6,239 bases of DNA from JBJKPP01 sp046706145 (GCA_046706145.1 JBJKPP010000176.1:1-6239), one strand, 5' to 3'. Positions 1 through 6,116 are shown, numbered from the stretch's first letter. A program made the numbers and translations. Notes: generated by a model not told the origin, from the sequence alone.

Positions 1-321
1 CACTTTTATTGAATCATTAACTACTGATTTAATCTCCTCGAGTAATGGATAATTTCCCCATCCGCGTATGTTTGGTACCCAGACTGTTCCCGTGTGTGAA
101 TAACTTATACCTGGTACACAAATTCCTATTGAGTTAATGGAAATGTTATTTTCTTCGGCAATTTTGAGGTGAGTTTGAATTGAGGAATTTATTAACTCTC
201 CAACCTCTTTCCCTTTTCTTTTTTCCAGCTGATTAACACTTTTGTGTTGAATCAAACCCGAGGAATCAAAAATAGCAATTGCCAGTTTTGTTCCGCCCAA
301 ATCTATTCCTATTACCGACAT
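1..321 (-). CDS. ROK-family sugar kinase, N-terminal part (runs off the window)
   Basis: The minus strand reads from ATG at 321 to the window edge with no stop, giving 107 residues. The protein opens MSVIGIDLGGTKLAIAIF, with the intact DLGGTK phosphate-binding loop at residues 7-12. This is the hallmark of the ROK (repressor, ORF, kinase) family, whose kinases phosphorylate glucose, fructose, N-acetylmannosamine and similar sugars in the cytoplasm. Further on are GICVPGI and GTVWVPNIRGW, the family's PG and PN-GW motifs that shape the sugar site. There is no N-terminal helix-turn-helix, so it is kinase-like rather than a ROK repressor. The catalytic Asp and zinc motif lie outside the window, so activity and substrate cannot be settled. 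A weak AAGAG ribosome site precedes the ATG. It lies downstream of, and on the same strand as, the related gene at 434-1384, 112 bp away. Glucokinase is the best guess because of the divergent GH9 gene nearby, but that is inference. Confidence 0.9.
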   Translation of the reverse strand, partial: MSVIGIDLGGTKLAIAIFDSSGLIQHKSVNQLEKRKGKEVGELINSSIQTHLKIAEENNISINSIGICVPGISYSHTGTVWVPNIRGWGNYPLLEEIKSVVNDSIKV

Positions 322-353
322 AACAATTCTCTTAGAATTTTAATTAGTAAACT

Positions 354-381
354 AATTTATGGAATGTATTCAAACAGTCAA
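354..381 (-). promoter_or_regulatory. Candidate sigma70-type promoter for the partial ROK gene
   Basis: On the minus strand TTGACT (381-376) and TAAATT (359-354) are separated by 16 nt. They match the -35 consensus at 5 of 6 positions and the -10 at 4 of 6. Transcription would begin about 25 nt before the ATG at 321. If real, the downstream ROK gene can be expressed independently of its upstream paralogue. Such matches arise by chance in AT-rich DNA. Confidence 0.35.
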
Positions 382-390
382 GTATAAAGA

Positions 391-418
391 TTTCTAAAGA
401 AAATTCTTGACTTTCAAG
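391..418. repeat. Two small inverted repeats between the ROK genes
   Basis: CTTGA-CTT-TCAAG (406-418) and TTTCT-AA-AGAAA (391-402) are adjacent short dyads just after the stop of the 434-1384 gene. On the minus strand the first is followed by AATTTTCTTT, so it could be a weak terminator, but 5-bp arms are too short to be convincing. They could equally be an operator for the downstream promoter at 354-381, or chance. Confidence 0.25.
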
Positions 419-433
419 GTAAGCCTAACCATA

Positions 434-1384
434 TTAAAGTTTTTTCATCACTAAATGGCCAGCACCATATAAAGAGGAATCAGATCCCAGTTTTGATTTT
501 ACAAACTTGACTTGCTTCATAAAAATTGGCTGAGCCCACTTTTCAGCTTCCGCTCTAATGTCTTCGAGAAATCTTATAGCCGGACCAAAAACAGAACCGC
601 CAAAAATAATTATTTCAGGATTAAACAAGCTTATAAGATTTGCAGATGCCATTCCCCAATATTTTATACAATTCCTTAACACATTTTTGGCAACTTCATC
701 ATTTTTATCATATGCAATAAATACGTCTGCAAGGCTCAATTGATCTTCAAGCTTTTTTCTGAGAGGACCATTATAACTGCCATCCTTTTGAATTGTTTTT
801 TCAACATCATTAATAATACCTTTTGCAGATGCATGGAATTCAAAGAATCCGTTCGTACTATATTCTTTTAACATTTTGCTATTCATGGCCAGCCATCCAA
901 CTGCTCCTGCCCCATCATCAAAACCGTGTAAAATTCTTCCATCAACTAAAATTCCGGCCCCTATGCCGTTTCCCACAGATAAGAAGATTGCATTCTTAGT
1001 TTTTTTTGCTTCACCAAGCCACTTCTCGCCAAGAATATCACATGTTCTGTTGTTGGCTATCTTAACACGAATATTCTGTTCCATAAGACTGCTCATGTCA
1101 TGTTTCAGCGGGTACGATTCCCAACCAGGTATATTGGGAGACCAAACAGTTCCTGTTTTTGAGAAATAAATTCCTGGTACACTAATCCCTACTGATTTTA
1201 ATTGTAGTGGTTTCAACTCAAAGTTTCCCAACAGTTTGGTAATTTGATTATGTATTAGAACACCGACCCCTTTCCCTTGTAGATCTTTAATTTCGTTTGT
1301 TTCTCGTTGAAGAATTTTACCCGACATGCCTATTACAGCAGAAGTTAAGCCGGAACTTCTTAAGTCTACTGCTACAAGCGCCAA
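434..1384 (-). CDS. ROK-family paralogue with degenerate active site (probable pseudokinase)
   Basis: A 316-residue protein of normal ROK length, with the fold signatures VGISVPGI (65-72), GTVWSPNIPGW (78-88), SVGNGIGAGILVDGRILHG (136-154) and FNPEIIIFGGSV (254-265). The chemistry motifs are altered. The phosphate loop DLGGTK is DLRSSG (7-12). The catalytic NDAN is NNRT (111-114), with Asp replaced by Asn112. The sugar and zinc motif GAGEIGH is GAGAVGW (158-164), losing both Glu and His. The CxCGxxGC zinc knuckle is replaced by KEYSTNGF (173-180), with no Cys. The frame is open throughout, so this is not simple decay. The start is TTG, chosen because AAAGGA sits about 10 nt upstream and the first beta strand (LVAVDL) needs it; the next ATG (codon 20) would delete that strand. 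It lacks an HTH, so it is not a standard ROK repressor. Likely roles are sugar sensing or partnering with the intact neighbour (inference). It is divergent from the GH9 gene. Confidence 0.9.
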   Translation of the reverse strand: MALVAVDLRSSGLTSAVIGMSGKILQRETNEIKDLQGKGVGVLIHNQITKLLGNFELKPLQLKSVGISVPGIYFSKTGTVWSPNIPGWESYPLKHDMSSLMEQNIRVKIANNRTCDILGEKWLGEAKKTKNAIFLSVGNGIGAGILVDGRILHGFDDGAGAVGWLAMNSKMLKEYSTNGFFEFHASAKGIINDVEKTIQKDGSYNGPLRKKLEDQLSLADVFIAYDKNDEVAKNVLRNCIKYWGMASANLISLFNPEIIIFGGSVFGPAIRFLEDIRAEAEKWAQPIFMKQVKFVKSKLGSDSSLYGAGHLVMKKL

Positions 1385-1449
1385 CTTTGGGAATTCCTTT
1401 TATTTTGAAGCATTCTAGAAGAGGGAAGAAGAGTATTATATTTGGTGCT

Positions 1450-1478
1450 ATTTTATGAAGAATCGTACACAAAATCAA
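1450..1478 (-). promoter_or_regulatory. Candidate promoter for the ROK paralogue
   Basis: On the minus strand TTGATT (1478-1473) and TAAAAT (1455-1450) are separated by exactly 17 nt, matching 4 of 6 and 5 of 6 consensus positions. The start site would be near 1443, leaving a leader of about 60 nt before the TTG at 1384. The A/T palindrome at 1476-1506 lies directly upstream and touches the -35, where it could act as an UP-like element or operator. The prediction rests only on sequence resemblance. Confidence 0.4.
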
Positions 1479-1506
1479 GAAATATTTTTTTAAAAAAATA
1501 TTCTTG
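1476..1506. repeat. Long A/T palindrome (T7/A7 core)
   Basis: A perfect 22-bp palindrome spans 1481-1502, centred between a run of seven T (1485-1491) and a run of seven A (1492-1498). It extends to CAAG/CTTG ends at 1476 and 1506 with one unpaired A. It sits just upstream of the candidate -35 of the ROK paralogue. It could be a regulator site, a curved UP-type element or a weak bidirectional terminator. The stem is nearly all A-T, so terminator function is doubtful. Confidence 0.45.
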
Positions 1507-1540
1507 GAACACTTGACTTTAGTTTATAAGTTCCACCGGT

Positions 1541-1594
1541 TCAAAGAGATAAATACCTTTTTCTATAACTGTACAATTTGACCCTAATACTCAT
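1541..1594 (-). CDS. Possible 17-codon leader peptide or small ORF
   Basis: The minus strand has AAGGAGG, 4 nt, then ATG at 1594, reading MSIRVKLYSYRKRYLSL and TGA at 1541. The Shine-Dalgarno is the strongest in the window, with the same GGAGG plus 4-nt spacing as the T9SS gene at 5822. A five-codon frame (MKEVQ, ATG at 1608) overlaps it by ATGA, as in translational coupling. The peptide is very basic, with five Lys/Arg in 17 residues and no membrane segment. It would be upstream of the ROK paralogue only if transcription starts before 1594; the promoter proposed at 1450-1478 would exclude it. No homology is recognised. It may be a chance ORF or a gene remnant. Confidence 0.25.
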   Translation of the reverse strand: MSIRVKLYSYRKRYLSL

Positions 1595-1613
1595 TGAACC
1601 TCCTTCATTTAGT

Positions 1614-1641
1614 ACAAACCCATAGACACCTATGGGTTTGT
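1614..1641. repeat. Perfect 12-bp inverted repeat over the GH9 promoter (operator or hairpin)
   Basis: The arms ACAAACCCATAG (1614-1625) and CTATGGGTTTGT (1630-1641) are perfectly complementary around an ACAC centre. The dyad overlaps the candidate -35 (1623-1628) and most of the spacer of the GH9 promoter, so a bound protein would block RNA polymerase. As RNA it would form a stable hairpin. The plus strand continues TATTTATAATC, a poor U-tract, and no plus-strand gene is visible between 1385 and 1613 for it to terminate. An operator is therefore the better reading, with a terminator for an unseen transcript as the alternative. Confidence 0.6.
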
Positions 1642-1651
1642 TATTTATAAT
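1623..1651 (+). promoter_or_regulatory. Candidate promoter for the GH9 gene
   Basis: TAGACA (1623-1628) matches the -35 at 5 of 6 positions, and TATAAT (1646-1651) matches the -10 perfectly, with 17 nt between them. The start site would be near 1658, giving a leader of about 30 nt before ATG at 1688. No Shine-Dalgarno is visible in that leader. The -35 lies inside the inverted repeat at 1614-1641, which suggests repression at this promoter. Confidence 0.45.
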
Positions 1652-1687
1652 CGTTCATGTAAATTTCTATAAAATATTTCCACAAAT

Positions 1688-3475
1688 ATGAAACTTAAGT
1701 TAACAGTACTTGTTATTCTTATATCTACAGCCATTTTTCCTCAAGAGAGTTGGATTAGAATTAATCAGGTGGGATATTTAAACAAATCAAAAAAAGTTGC
1801 GGTATTAGTGAGTAAATTAAAACTCAATCCCGCTTCCTTTAAATTAATTGATGAGCACACCAAAAAGAAGGTTTGGGTAGGAGAAAAGATTAAAGCTTAC
1901 GGAAAATACGGTCCCTTCACTTCGACTTTCAGACTAGATTTTTCTAACTTCACAAAAAAAGGGAGTTATTATATTCAAGTAGGAACAACGATGTCGCCGG
2001 TTTTCCCAATTTCAGATACTATTTATAATGGTACTGCAGATTTTCTCTTAAAATATATGAGAGAACAGCAATGCGGTTATAATCCTTTCTTGAAAGATAG
2101 CTGTCACACTCATGATGGATATGTAGTTGATAACCCAAGTATGGAGAATCGACATATAGATGCAGTTGGTGGTTGGCATGATGCAACGGATTATTTAAAA
2201 TATGTCACAACTTCAGCTACTGCTACATACCAAATGTTATTCGCTTATATGATGAATCCTACAGCTTTCAAAGATCATTATGATAAAAATGGTGACCGGG
2301 GCGCTAATGGAATCCCTGATATTTTGGACGAGGCGAAATGGGGTCTAAATTGGCTAGTTAAGATGAACCCAAGCTACGGTGTAATGTTTAACCAGGTTGC
2401 TGATGATAGAGACCATGCTGGGTTTAGGTTGCCTGATAAAGACTCGGTTAGTTATAATGGAAAAAATTTGGAACGGCCTGTATATTTTATAACTGGTAAG
2501 CCGCAGGGAATCTGCGGTTATAAAAATAGGACAACAGGCGTATCATCTACAGCAGGAAAATTTGCTTCTGCATTTGCTTTAGGTTCAGTCTTACTGAAGA
2601 AGTATTATCCCTCATTTTCGGCTAAGATAAAAGAAAAAGCTATTGAAGCATATAAGTACGGAAAGACAGACCTGGGTGTTTGCCAGACCGCCTGTTGTGT
2701 TTCTCCTTATTTTTATGAAGAAGACAATTATGTTGATGATATGGAATTGGCGGCAATACAGTTATTTGAAGTGACTAAGGATAGTACCTATCTACAAGAT
2801 GCTGTTTACTGGGGAAAAATAGAACCTGTGACTCCCTGGATGGGTGCAGATACTGCGCGTCATTACCAATGGTATCCCTTCGTAAATCTTGGGCATTATC
2901 TTCTAGCCGCACAAAAAAACAAGAATATATCCAAACTTTTTCTCAAGTATATGAAAGAAGGAATAGAAAGAGTTTACAACAGGGGAAAGAGCAATCCATT
3001 TTTAATCGGTGTACCTTTTATTTGGTGTTCGAACAATCTGGTTTCCGCAATACTTACTCAATGCAGGCTTTATAATCAACTATCTGGAGACACTACTTAC
3101 TTGCAAATGGAAGCAGCTTTAAGAGACTGGCTGTTTGGTTGTAATCCTTGGGGAACAAGTATGATTATTGATTTGCCAAAACATGGTGATTATCCTTCGG
3201 ATCCGCATTCTTCAATTTATCTTTTGACCCATAGACAAATTGACGGAGGTTTGGTGGATGGACCAATATATAATTCTATTTTTAAGTATTTGCAAGGTTT
3301 GAAATTAGACAGTTTAGATGAATATTCACAATTTCAGTCGAACATTGCAGTGTATCATGATGATCATGGAGATTATTCTACGAATGAACCAACGATGGAT
3401 GGAACCGCAAGCCTTACATATTATCTTTCTTCGATGCAGAAATTAGGTATGGAGGATAATAACACAAAAAAATGA
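1688..3475 (+). CDS. Exported glycoside hydrolase family 9 (endoglucanase type)
   Basis: A 595-residue enzyme expected to hydrolyse beta-1,4-glucosidic bonds of cellulose, mixed glucan or cello-oligosaccharides by inversion. Residues 1 to about 19 form a signal peptide (MKLKLTVLVILISTAIF) with no lipobox Cys. Residues 23-110 match the N-terminal Ig-like domain of GH9 enzymes, starting IRINQVGYL. The catalytic (alpha/alpha)6 domain runs from about 115 to 585. Visible signatures are GGWHDATDYLKY (161-172), with Asp165 and Asp168 as base and water-positioning pair; WLFGCNPWGTSM (481-492); HRQIDGGLVDGP (515-526); and YHDDHGDYSTNEPTMDGTAS (556-575), with Glu567 as the acid. The usual DAGD is DATD here. 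Neither a carbohydrate-binding module nor a T9SS tail is visible, so it is probably periplasmic. No ribosome site is apparent at the ATG. It is divergent from the ROK genes, fitting a glucan-use locus. The exact substrate (cellulose, xyloglucan, lichenan or oligosaccharide) cannot be told. Confidence 0.93.
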   Translation: MKLKLTVLVILISTAIFPQESWIRINQVGYLNKSKKVAVLVSKLKLNPASFKLIDEHTKKKVWVGEKIKAYGKYGPFTSTFRLDFSNFTKKGSYYIQVGTTMSPVFPISDTIYNGTADFLLKYMREQQCGYNPFLKDSCHTHDGYVVDNPSMENRHIDAVGGWHDATDYLKYVTTSATATYQMLFAYMMNPTAFKDHYDKNGDRGANGIPDILDEAKWGLNWLVKMNPSYGVMFNQVADDRDHAGFRLPDKDSVSYNGKNLERPVYFITGKPQGICGYKNRTTGVSSTAGKFASAFALGSVLLKKYYPSFSAKIKEKAIEAYKYGKTDLGVCQTACCVSPYFYEEDNYVDDMELAAIQLFEVTKDSTYLQDAVYWGKIEPVTPWMGADTARHYQWYPFVNLGHYLLAAQKNKNISKLFLKYMKEGIERVYNRGKSNPFLIGVPFIWCSNNLVSAILTQCRLYNQLSGDTTYLQMEAALRDWLFGCNPWGTSMIIDLPKHGDYPSDPHSSIYLLTHRQIDGGLVDGPIYNSIFKYLQGLKLDSLDEYSQFQSNIAVYHDDHGDYSTNEPTMDGTASLTYYLSSMQKLGMEDNNTKK

Positions 3476-3784
3476 TAAGAATTTCTTTTCTAGATACTTG
3501 GGCTATATGAAATTCTAAAGTGTTAAAATCAGGTTAAATTTTTATTTAACGAATTAACCAAGTACAAAAACGAATATTGCGTAATATTATAAAATTAAAA
3601 CCGGTAAAAGAGTTGTTATAATAGTTATTTTTATTAATATTCGGATGTGGGAGTAAAAGAATATTTGCAGCGAGCCCTTTGTTCTCATCATCTTCCAATT
3701 CCAAATAATTCAATTGACATACGTCATAAATTTAGTTAGTTCTAATTTATAAGTTTGTAATCAATCTCAATTTAATAGTTAAAA
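3476..3784. other. 309-bp intergenic region after GH9, no gene seen
   Basis: Very AT-rich, with no ORF that looks coding on either strand. It contains one A/T stem-loop, GTTAAAT-TTTT-ATTTAAC (3533-3550), which may be a weak GH9 terminator but lacks a clear U-tract. A perfect TATAAT (3617-3622) has no -35 partner. TTGACA at 3714-3719 sits in a small dyad (TGAC-ATAC-GTCA) but has no good -10 at 16-18 nt, so no promoter for the next gene is called with confidence. Confidence 0.6.
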
Positions 3785-4152
3785 ATGCCTAAGATAAATC
3801 TAACAAACAAAACAAAAGAGGAACAGAAAAGGATTATTCAGAACTACATGATAAGACGTTCTAAACACAGTAATCAGGGCGAGGTTACTGTAGATCAGTT
3901 AGTTAAGAAGTTCAAGCATAAATCTTTTTATACGGATAGAGACAAAGCTTCTCATTTCAAGAAACTTCTGTTTGAGATAAAGAAGTCCACGCAACCAAAA
4001 ATGGATTAAAAGCGCGTTTACAAGAAAGGGCTGCCGAATTGCTATCATGGTATTCTGATAAGTCTCGGGGAGAAATATGTAAAGTTGCAACTCCGAAAAG
4101 TGTTGTTTCTGAAACATATAATCCAGAAGGATATCTTTCGGCTTTAAGATAG
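3785..4152 (+). pseudogene. Small unrecognised gene, apparently split by a -1 frameshift
   Basis: The first frame, 3785-4009, encodes 74 residues beginning MPKINLTNKT: highly basic, hydrophilic, no signal peptide or membrane segment, ending KKSTQPKMD. A second frame, shifted by -1, is open from 3976 to the TAG at 4152 and reads NGLKARLQERAAELL, then SWYSDKSRGEICKVATPK, ending YNPEGYLSALR. This part has protein-like composition but no ATG, so it cannot stand alone. Joining them near the A5 run at 3997-4001 (CCAAAAATGG) gives a protein of about 123 residues. Possible explanations are a recent mutation, a sequencing or assembly error, or programmed slippage; the A-run is a site where all three occur. 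I do not recognise the family. The ATG has no clear Shine-Dalgarno. It converges on the T9SS gene. Confidence 0.5.
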
Positions 4153-4222
4153 TTTTATGGATTTACACGTTTGTGGCGATCTAGAAACCAGGTTAGTAAT
4201 TATAAATAAATATTAAAATTAT

Positions 4223-4253
4223 GGTTGGGACAGCAAAATTTGCTGTCCCAACC
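4223..4253 (-). terminator. Strong 15-bp hairpin, intrinsic terminator
   Basis: The arms GGTTGGGACAGCAAA (4223-4237) and TTTGCTGTCCCAACC (4239-4253) pair perfectly around a single central base. It begins 9 nt beyond the stop of the T9SS gene (4263), and on the minus strand is followed by ATAATTTTAATATTTATTTA, a U-rich tail. It therefore best terminates the T9SS gene. The symmetric stem could also stop plus-strand transcripts from the convergent small gene, although the plus-strand tail (TATGTTAATTTAC) is less U-rich. Confidence 0.85.
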
Positions 4254-4262
4254 TATGTTAAT

Positions 4263-5822
4263 TTACTTCAACAAAACCATTTTCTTACTAGCTCTAAATT
4301 CCTTACCTGAAGACAGACCTTTCGAATAAAGTGAATAAATATATATACCACTTGCTAGATTTTGCGCGTTGAATTTCATGCTATAATTACCTGCTAGTTC
4401 ATTGCCATTGAGTAAAGTGGCAACCTCTCTACCCAAAATGTCATAAATTATAAGTTTGGTAAAGCTTTTTTCTCCAAGAGAATATTTGATTGTTGTTGAA
4501 GGGTTAAATGGGTTGGGGTAATTATCGAACAATTCAAATTTGGTAACAATATTTTTGTCATTTATACCAGTTGGAACTACTTCGTACAAGTAGGTATATC
4601 TATATGTGTTTGTCCAAATAGTCCCATCCCACATTTGGTCAGTCTCTCGATATTCGATCCCATTGGAATCATATTCGTAATTGTATTTGTCAGTATTAAC
4701 CCACTGTGAACCATCCCAGTCCTGATCAGTTTCAGCAGTTAAATTATTATTACCATCAAAGGTGTAATCATACCTGTAAGAATTTTCCCAAGCTAAGGTT
4801 GAAGTATTCCAATCTTGACTTAGGTATTCAGTTTCGTTTCCATTAACGTCGTAAGTATAGACATCTCTGTAGCTATTTTGCCACAAGGCTCCATCCCACG
4901 TCTGATTCAAATATTCTATTTCATTTCCATTTGCATCGTATGTATAAACATATCTGTAGTAATTATCCCAACTGCTGCCGTTCCACTTTTGTTCTGTAGA
5001 ACCTAAAAATTTTCCGTTACTATCATAGTTATAAAAATATTGATAAGAATTCACCCAGTTTGTCCCGTTCCATGTTTGGTAAATATAGCTGTATGAACTT
5101 GAGGTATCGCTGTAAGCATATATATCTCTGGATTGATTGACCCAGTCTGTTCCGTTCCAGTATTGTGCCGTTTCAACAGAATCGTTGCCGTTGGAATAGT
5201 ATGTGTATGAATCTTGATAGTAATTTACCCAATCAGATCCATTCCATGATTGATAAAGGAAATTATTAACTGAATGGTCGGTATTCCTAGTATAAACATA
5301 TCTGCCGTAATTTACCCAATCTAGACTATCCCCCACCTGATAAAGGTAAACTGTATAATAACCACTGGCGTCATAAGTGTATGAATATCTATAATCATTT
5401 AGCCACATACTGCCGTTATAATGTTGATATGAATAGAAAGAGGTTAACCCGTTAGAATATGAATACTGTTCTCGTGTTGTATCCACCCACTGTGAACCCT
5501 TATAGCGTTGTGTTTTGAATTCAGACTCGGTTCCATCAGGGTTATAAGAATCTATATACCTTGTCAGGCTATCCCACACAGCACCATCCCACATTTCAAT
5601 TAAATAGCCGGTCTCACGGTAATAATCCACCAACGACTTTTTCATGCTCTTTTTGGTAATTTTAGCATTTAGCACCTTTAACATAGAATCCGCGGGGGTG
5701 AGAGAGTTTCTCGGATCTCGCTGTTCAGCTTTGAACGGCTTATTTTTATGCTGTGCATAGTTTGTAGAAATGAATGCAAGCATTAGGATCGACACCACCA
5801 TGAAAGTGTAGATGTTTTTCAT
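4263..5822 (-). CDS. T9SS-exported protein with twelve 29-residue W/Y repeats
   Basis: A 519-residue protein. Residues 1-23 are a signal peptide (ending NYA, no lipobox). Residues 24-75 are a polar linker. Residues 76 to about 416 are twelve tandem units, and residues 428-519 are a type A T9SS sorting domain with NYPNPFNPSTTIKYSL (434-449), IYDILGREVATL and LASGIYIYSL, ending KKMVLLK. In sorted proteins this tail is removed after passage through the T9SS outer-membrane channel, leaving the protein secreted or surface-anchored. No enzyme domain is visible, so adhesion, binding or a structural role is inferred. The units resemble YD (RHS-type) repeats fused to a WNG-x-x-W element. The start is well supported by CGGAGG 4 nt before the ATG. 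It has a strong terminator downstream and appears monocistronic. There is no clear link to the glucan genes. Confidence 0.92.
   Translation of the reverse strand: MKNIYTFMVVSILMLAFISTNYAQHKNKPFKAEQRDPRNSLTPADSMLKVLNAKITKKSMKKSLVDYYRETGYLIEMWDGAVWDSLTRYIDSYNPDGTESEFKTQRYKGSQWVDTTREQYSYSNGLTSFYSYQHYNGSMWLNDYRYSYTYDASGYYTVYLYQVGDSLDWVNYGRYVYTRNTDHSVNNFLYQSWNGSDWVNYYQDSYTYYSNGNDSVETAQYWNGTDWVNQSRDIYAYSDTSSSYSYIYQTWNGTNWVNSYQYFYNYDSNGKFLGSTEQKWNGSSWDNYYRYVYTYDANGNEIEYLNQTWDGALWQNSYRDVYTYDVNGNETEYLSQDWNTSTLAWENSYRYDYTFDGNNNLTAETDQDWDGSQWVNTDKYNYEYDSNGIEYRETDQMWDGTIWTNTYRYTYLYEVVPTGINDKNIVTKFELFDNYPNPFNPSTTIKYSLGEKSFTKLIIYDILGREVATLLNGNELAGNYSMKFNAQNLASGIYIYSLYSKGLSSGKEFRASKKMVLLK
4575..5597 (-). 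repeat. Twelve tandem 87-bp coding units (29-residue protein repeat)
   Basis: Units begin at residues 76, 105, 133, 162, 191, 220, 249, 278, 307, 336, 367 and 396 of the T9SS protein. Core pattern: Q-x-W-[N/D]-G-[S/T]-x-W-x-N, then [R/Q]-x-x-Y-x-Y-[D]-x-x-G about 8 residues on. The clearest copies are units 7-9 and 11. Unit 2 is one residue short, unit 4 has lost WNG (VGDSLDW), unit 10 has two extra residues (WNTSTLAW), and unit 12 is truncated after YLYEVV. Copies differ substantially, so the array is old rather than a recent expansion, and the strict 29-residue spacing suggests selection on structure. Confidence 0.88.
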
Positions 5823-6116
5823 CTAGCCTCCGTTAGTTTATTATAGATTGTATTTTATAACTAGTATTTTTACTGCAATTAGGATACAGAAATAGACAAG
5901 AAGATCAGGATAGCATAAACAAAAAGAAATGAACCCGCATAAAAATTAGACCTTAATTTTTCTTTTCACAATTTCTGATTTAATATCCATATTGTCAAGA
6001 AAAATTTTCTGAGACTTGAGGATTTCCTATATTATACTGCTAAAGATGTGAATTGCTTATTATGTTCTGAAATCGTTAGAATTGACCAAAAAATTTTGAG
6101 ATTGTATTTTAGAGGA
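5823..6116. other. Intergenic region upstream of the T9SS gene, no gene seen
   Basis: AT-rich, with no coding-like ORF; the longest minus-strand frames are about 14 codons (for example MDIKSEIVKRKIKV from an ATG in the middle). Except for the ribosome site GGAGG at 5827-5831, nothing is firmly assignable. A weak promoter-like pair on the minus strand, TTGTGA (5971-5966) and TAATTT (5948-5943) with 17 nt between, may serve the T9SS gene but matches consensus poorly. A 13-nt word, AGATTGTATTTTA, occurs at 5845-5857 and again at 6099-6111. Confidence 0.5.

Noticed and set aside
558..743. Plus-strand ORF of 61 codons opposite the ROK paralogue
   Set aside because: It lies fully inside the well-supported ROK gene on the other strand, and its product has no recognisable features.
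876..1169. Plus-strand ORF of 97 codons opposite the ROK paralogue
   Set aside because: Antisense shadow of the ROK gene; its Pro/Ser/Phe-rich composition reflects the opposite reading frame.
2869..3075. Plus-strand ORF of 68 codons inside the GH9 gene
   Set aside because: Out-of-frame shadow of the GH9 catalytic domain, which is intact across this stretch.
3477..3487. AAGAA/TTCTT hairpin right after the GH9 stop as a terminator
   Set aside because: The arms leave a one-base loop and contain one G-C pair each; too weak to call.
3714..3757. Promoter for the small gene from TTGACA (3714-3719) or a Bacteroidota-type TAnnTTTG (3750-3757)
   Set aside because: TTGACA has no acceptable -10 at 16-18 nt, and the TAAGTTTG box has no TTTG at the expected -33 distance.
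3899..4117. Minus-strand ORF of 72 codons across the small split gene
   Set aside because: It overlaps the two plus-strand frames that look more protein-like, and no ribosome site was noted for it.
5845..6111. 13-nt direct repeat AGATTGTATTTTA (5845-5857 and 6099-6111)
   Set aside because: Short, A/T-dominated and only two copies; chance is likely. No mobile element, target duplication or CRISPR-like spacing accompanies it.
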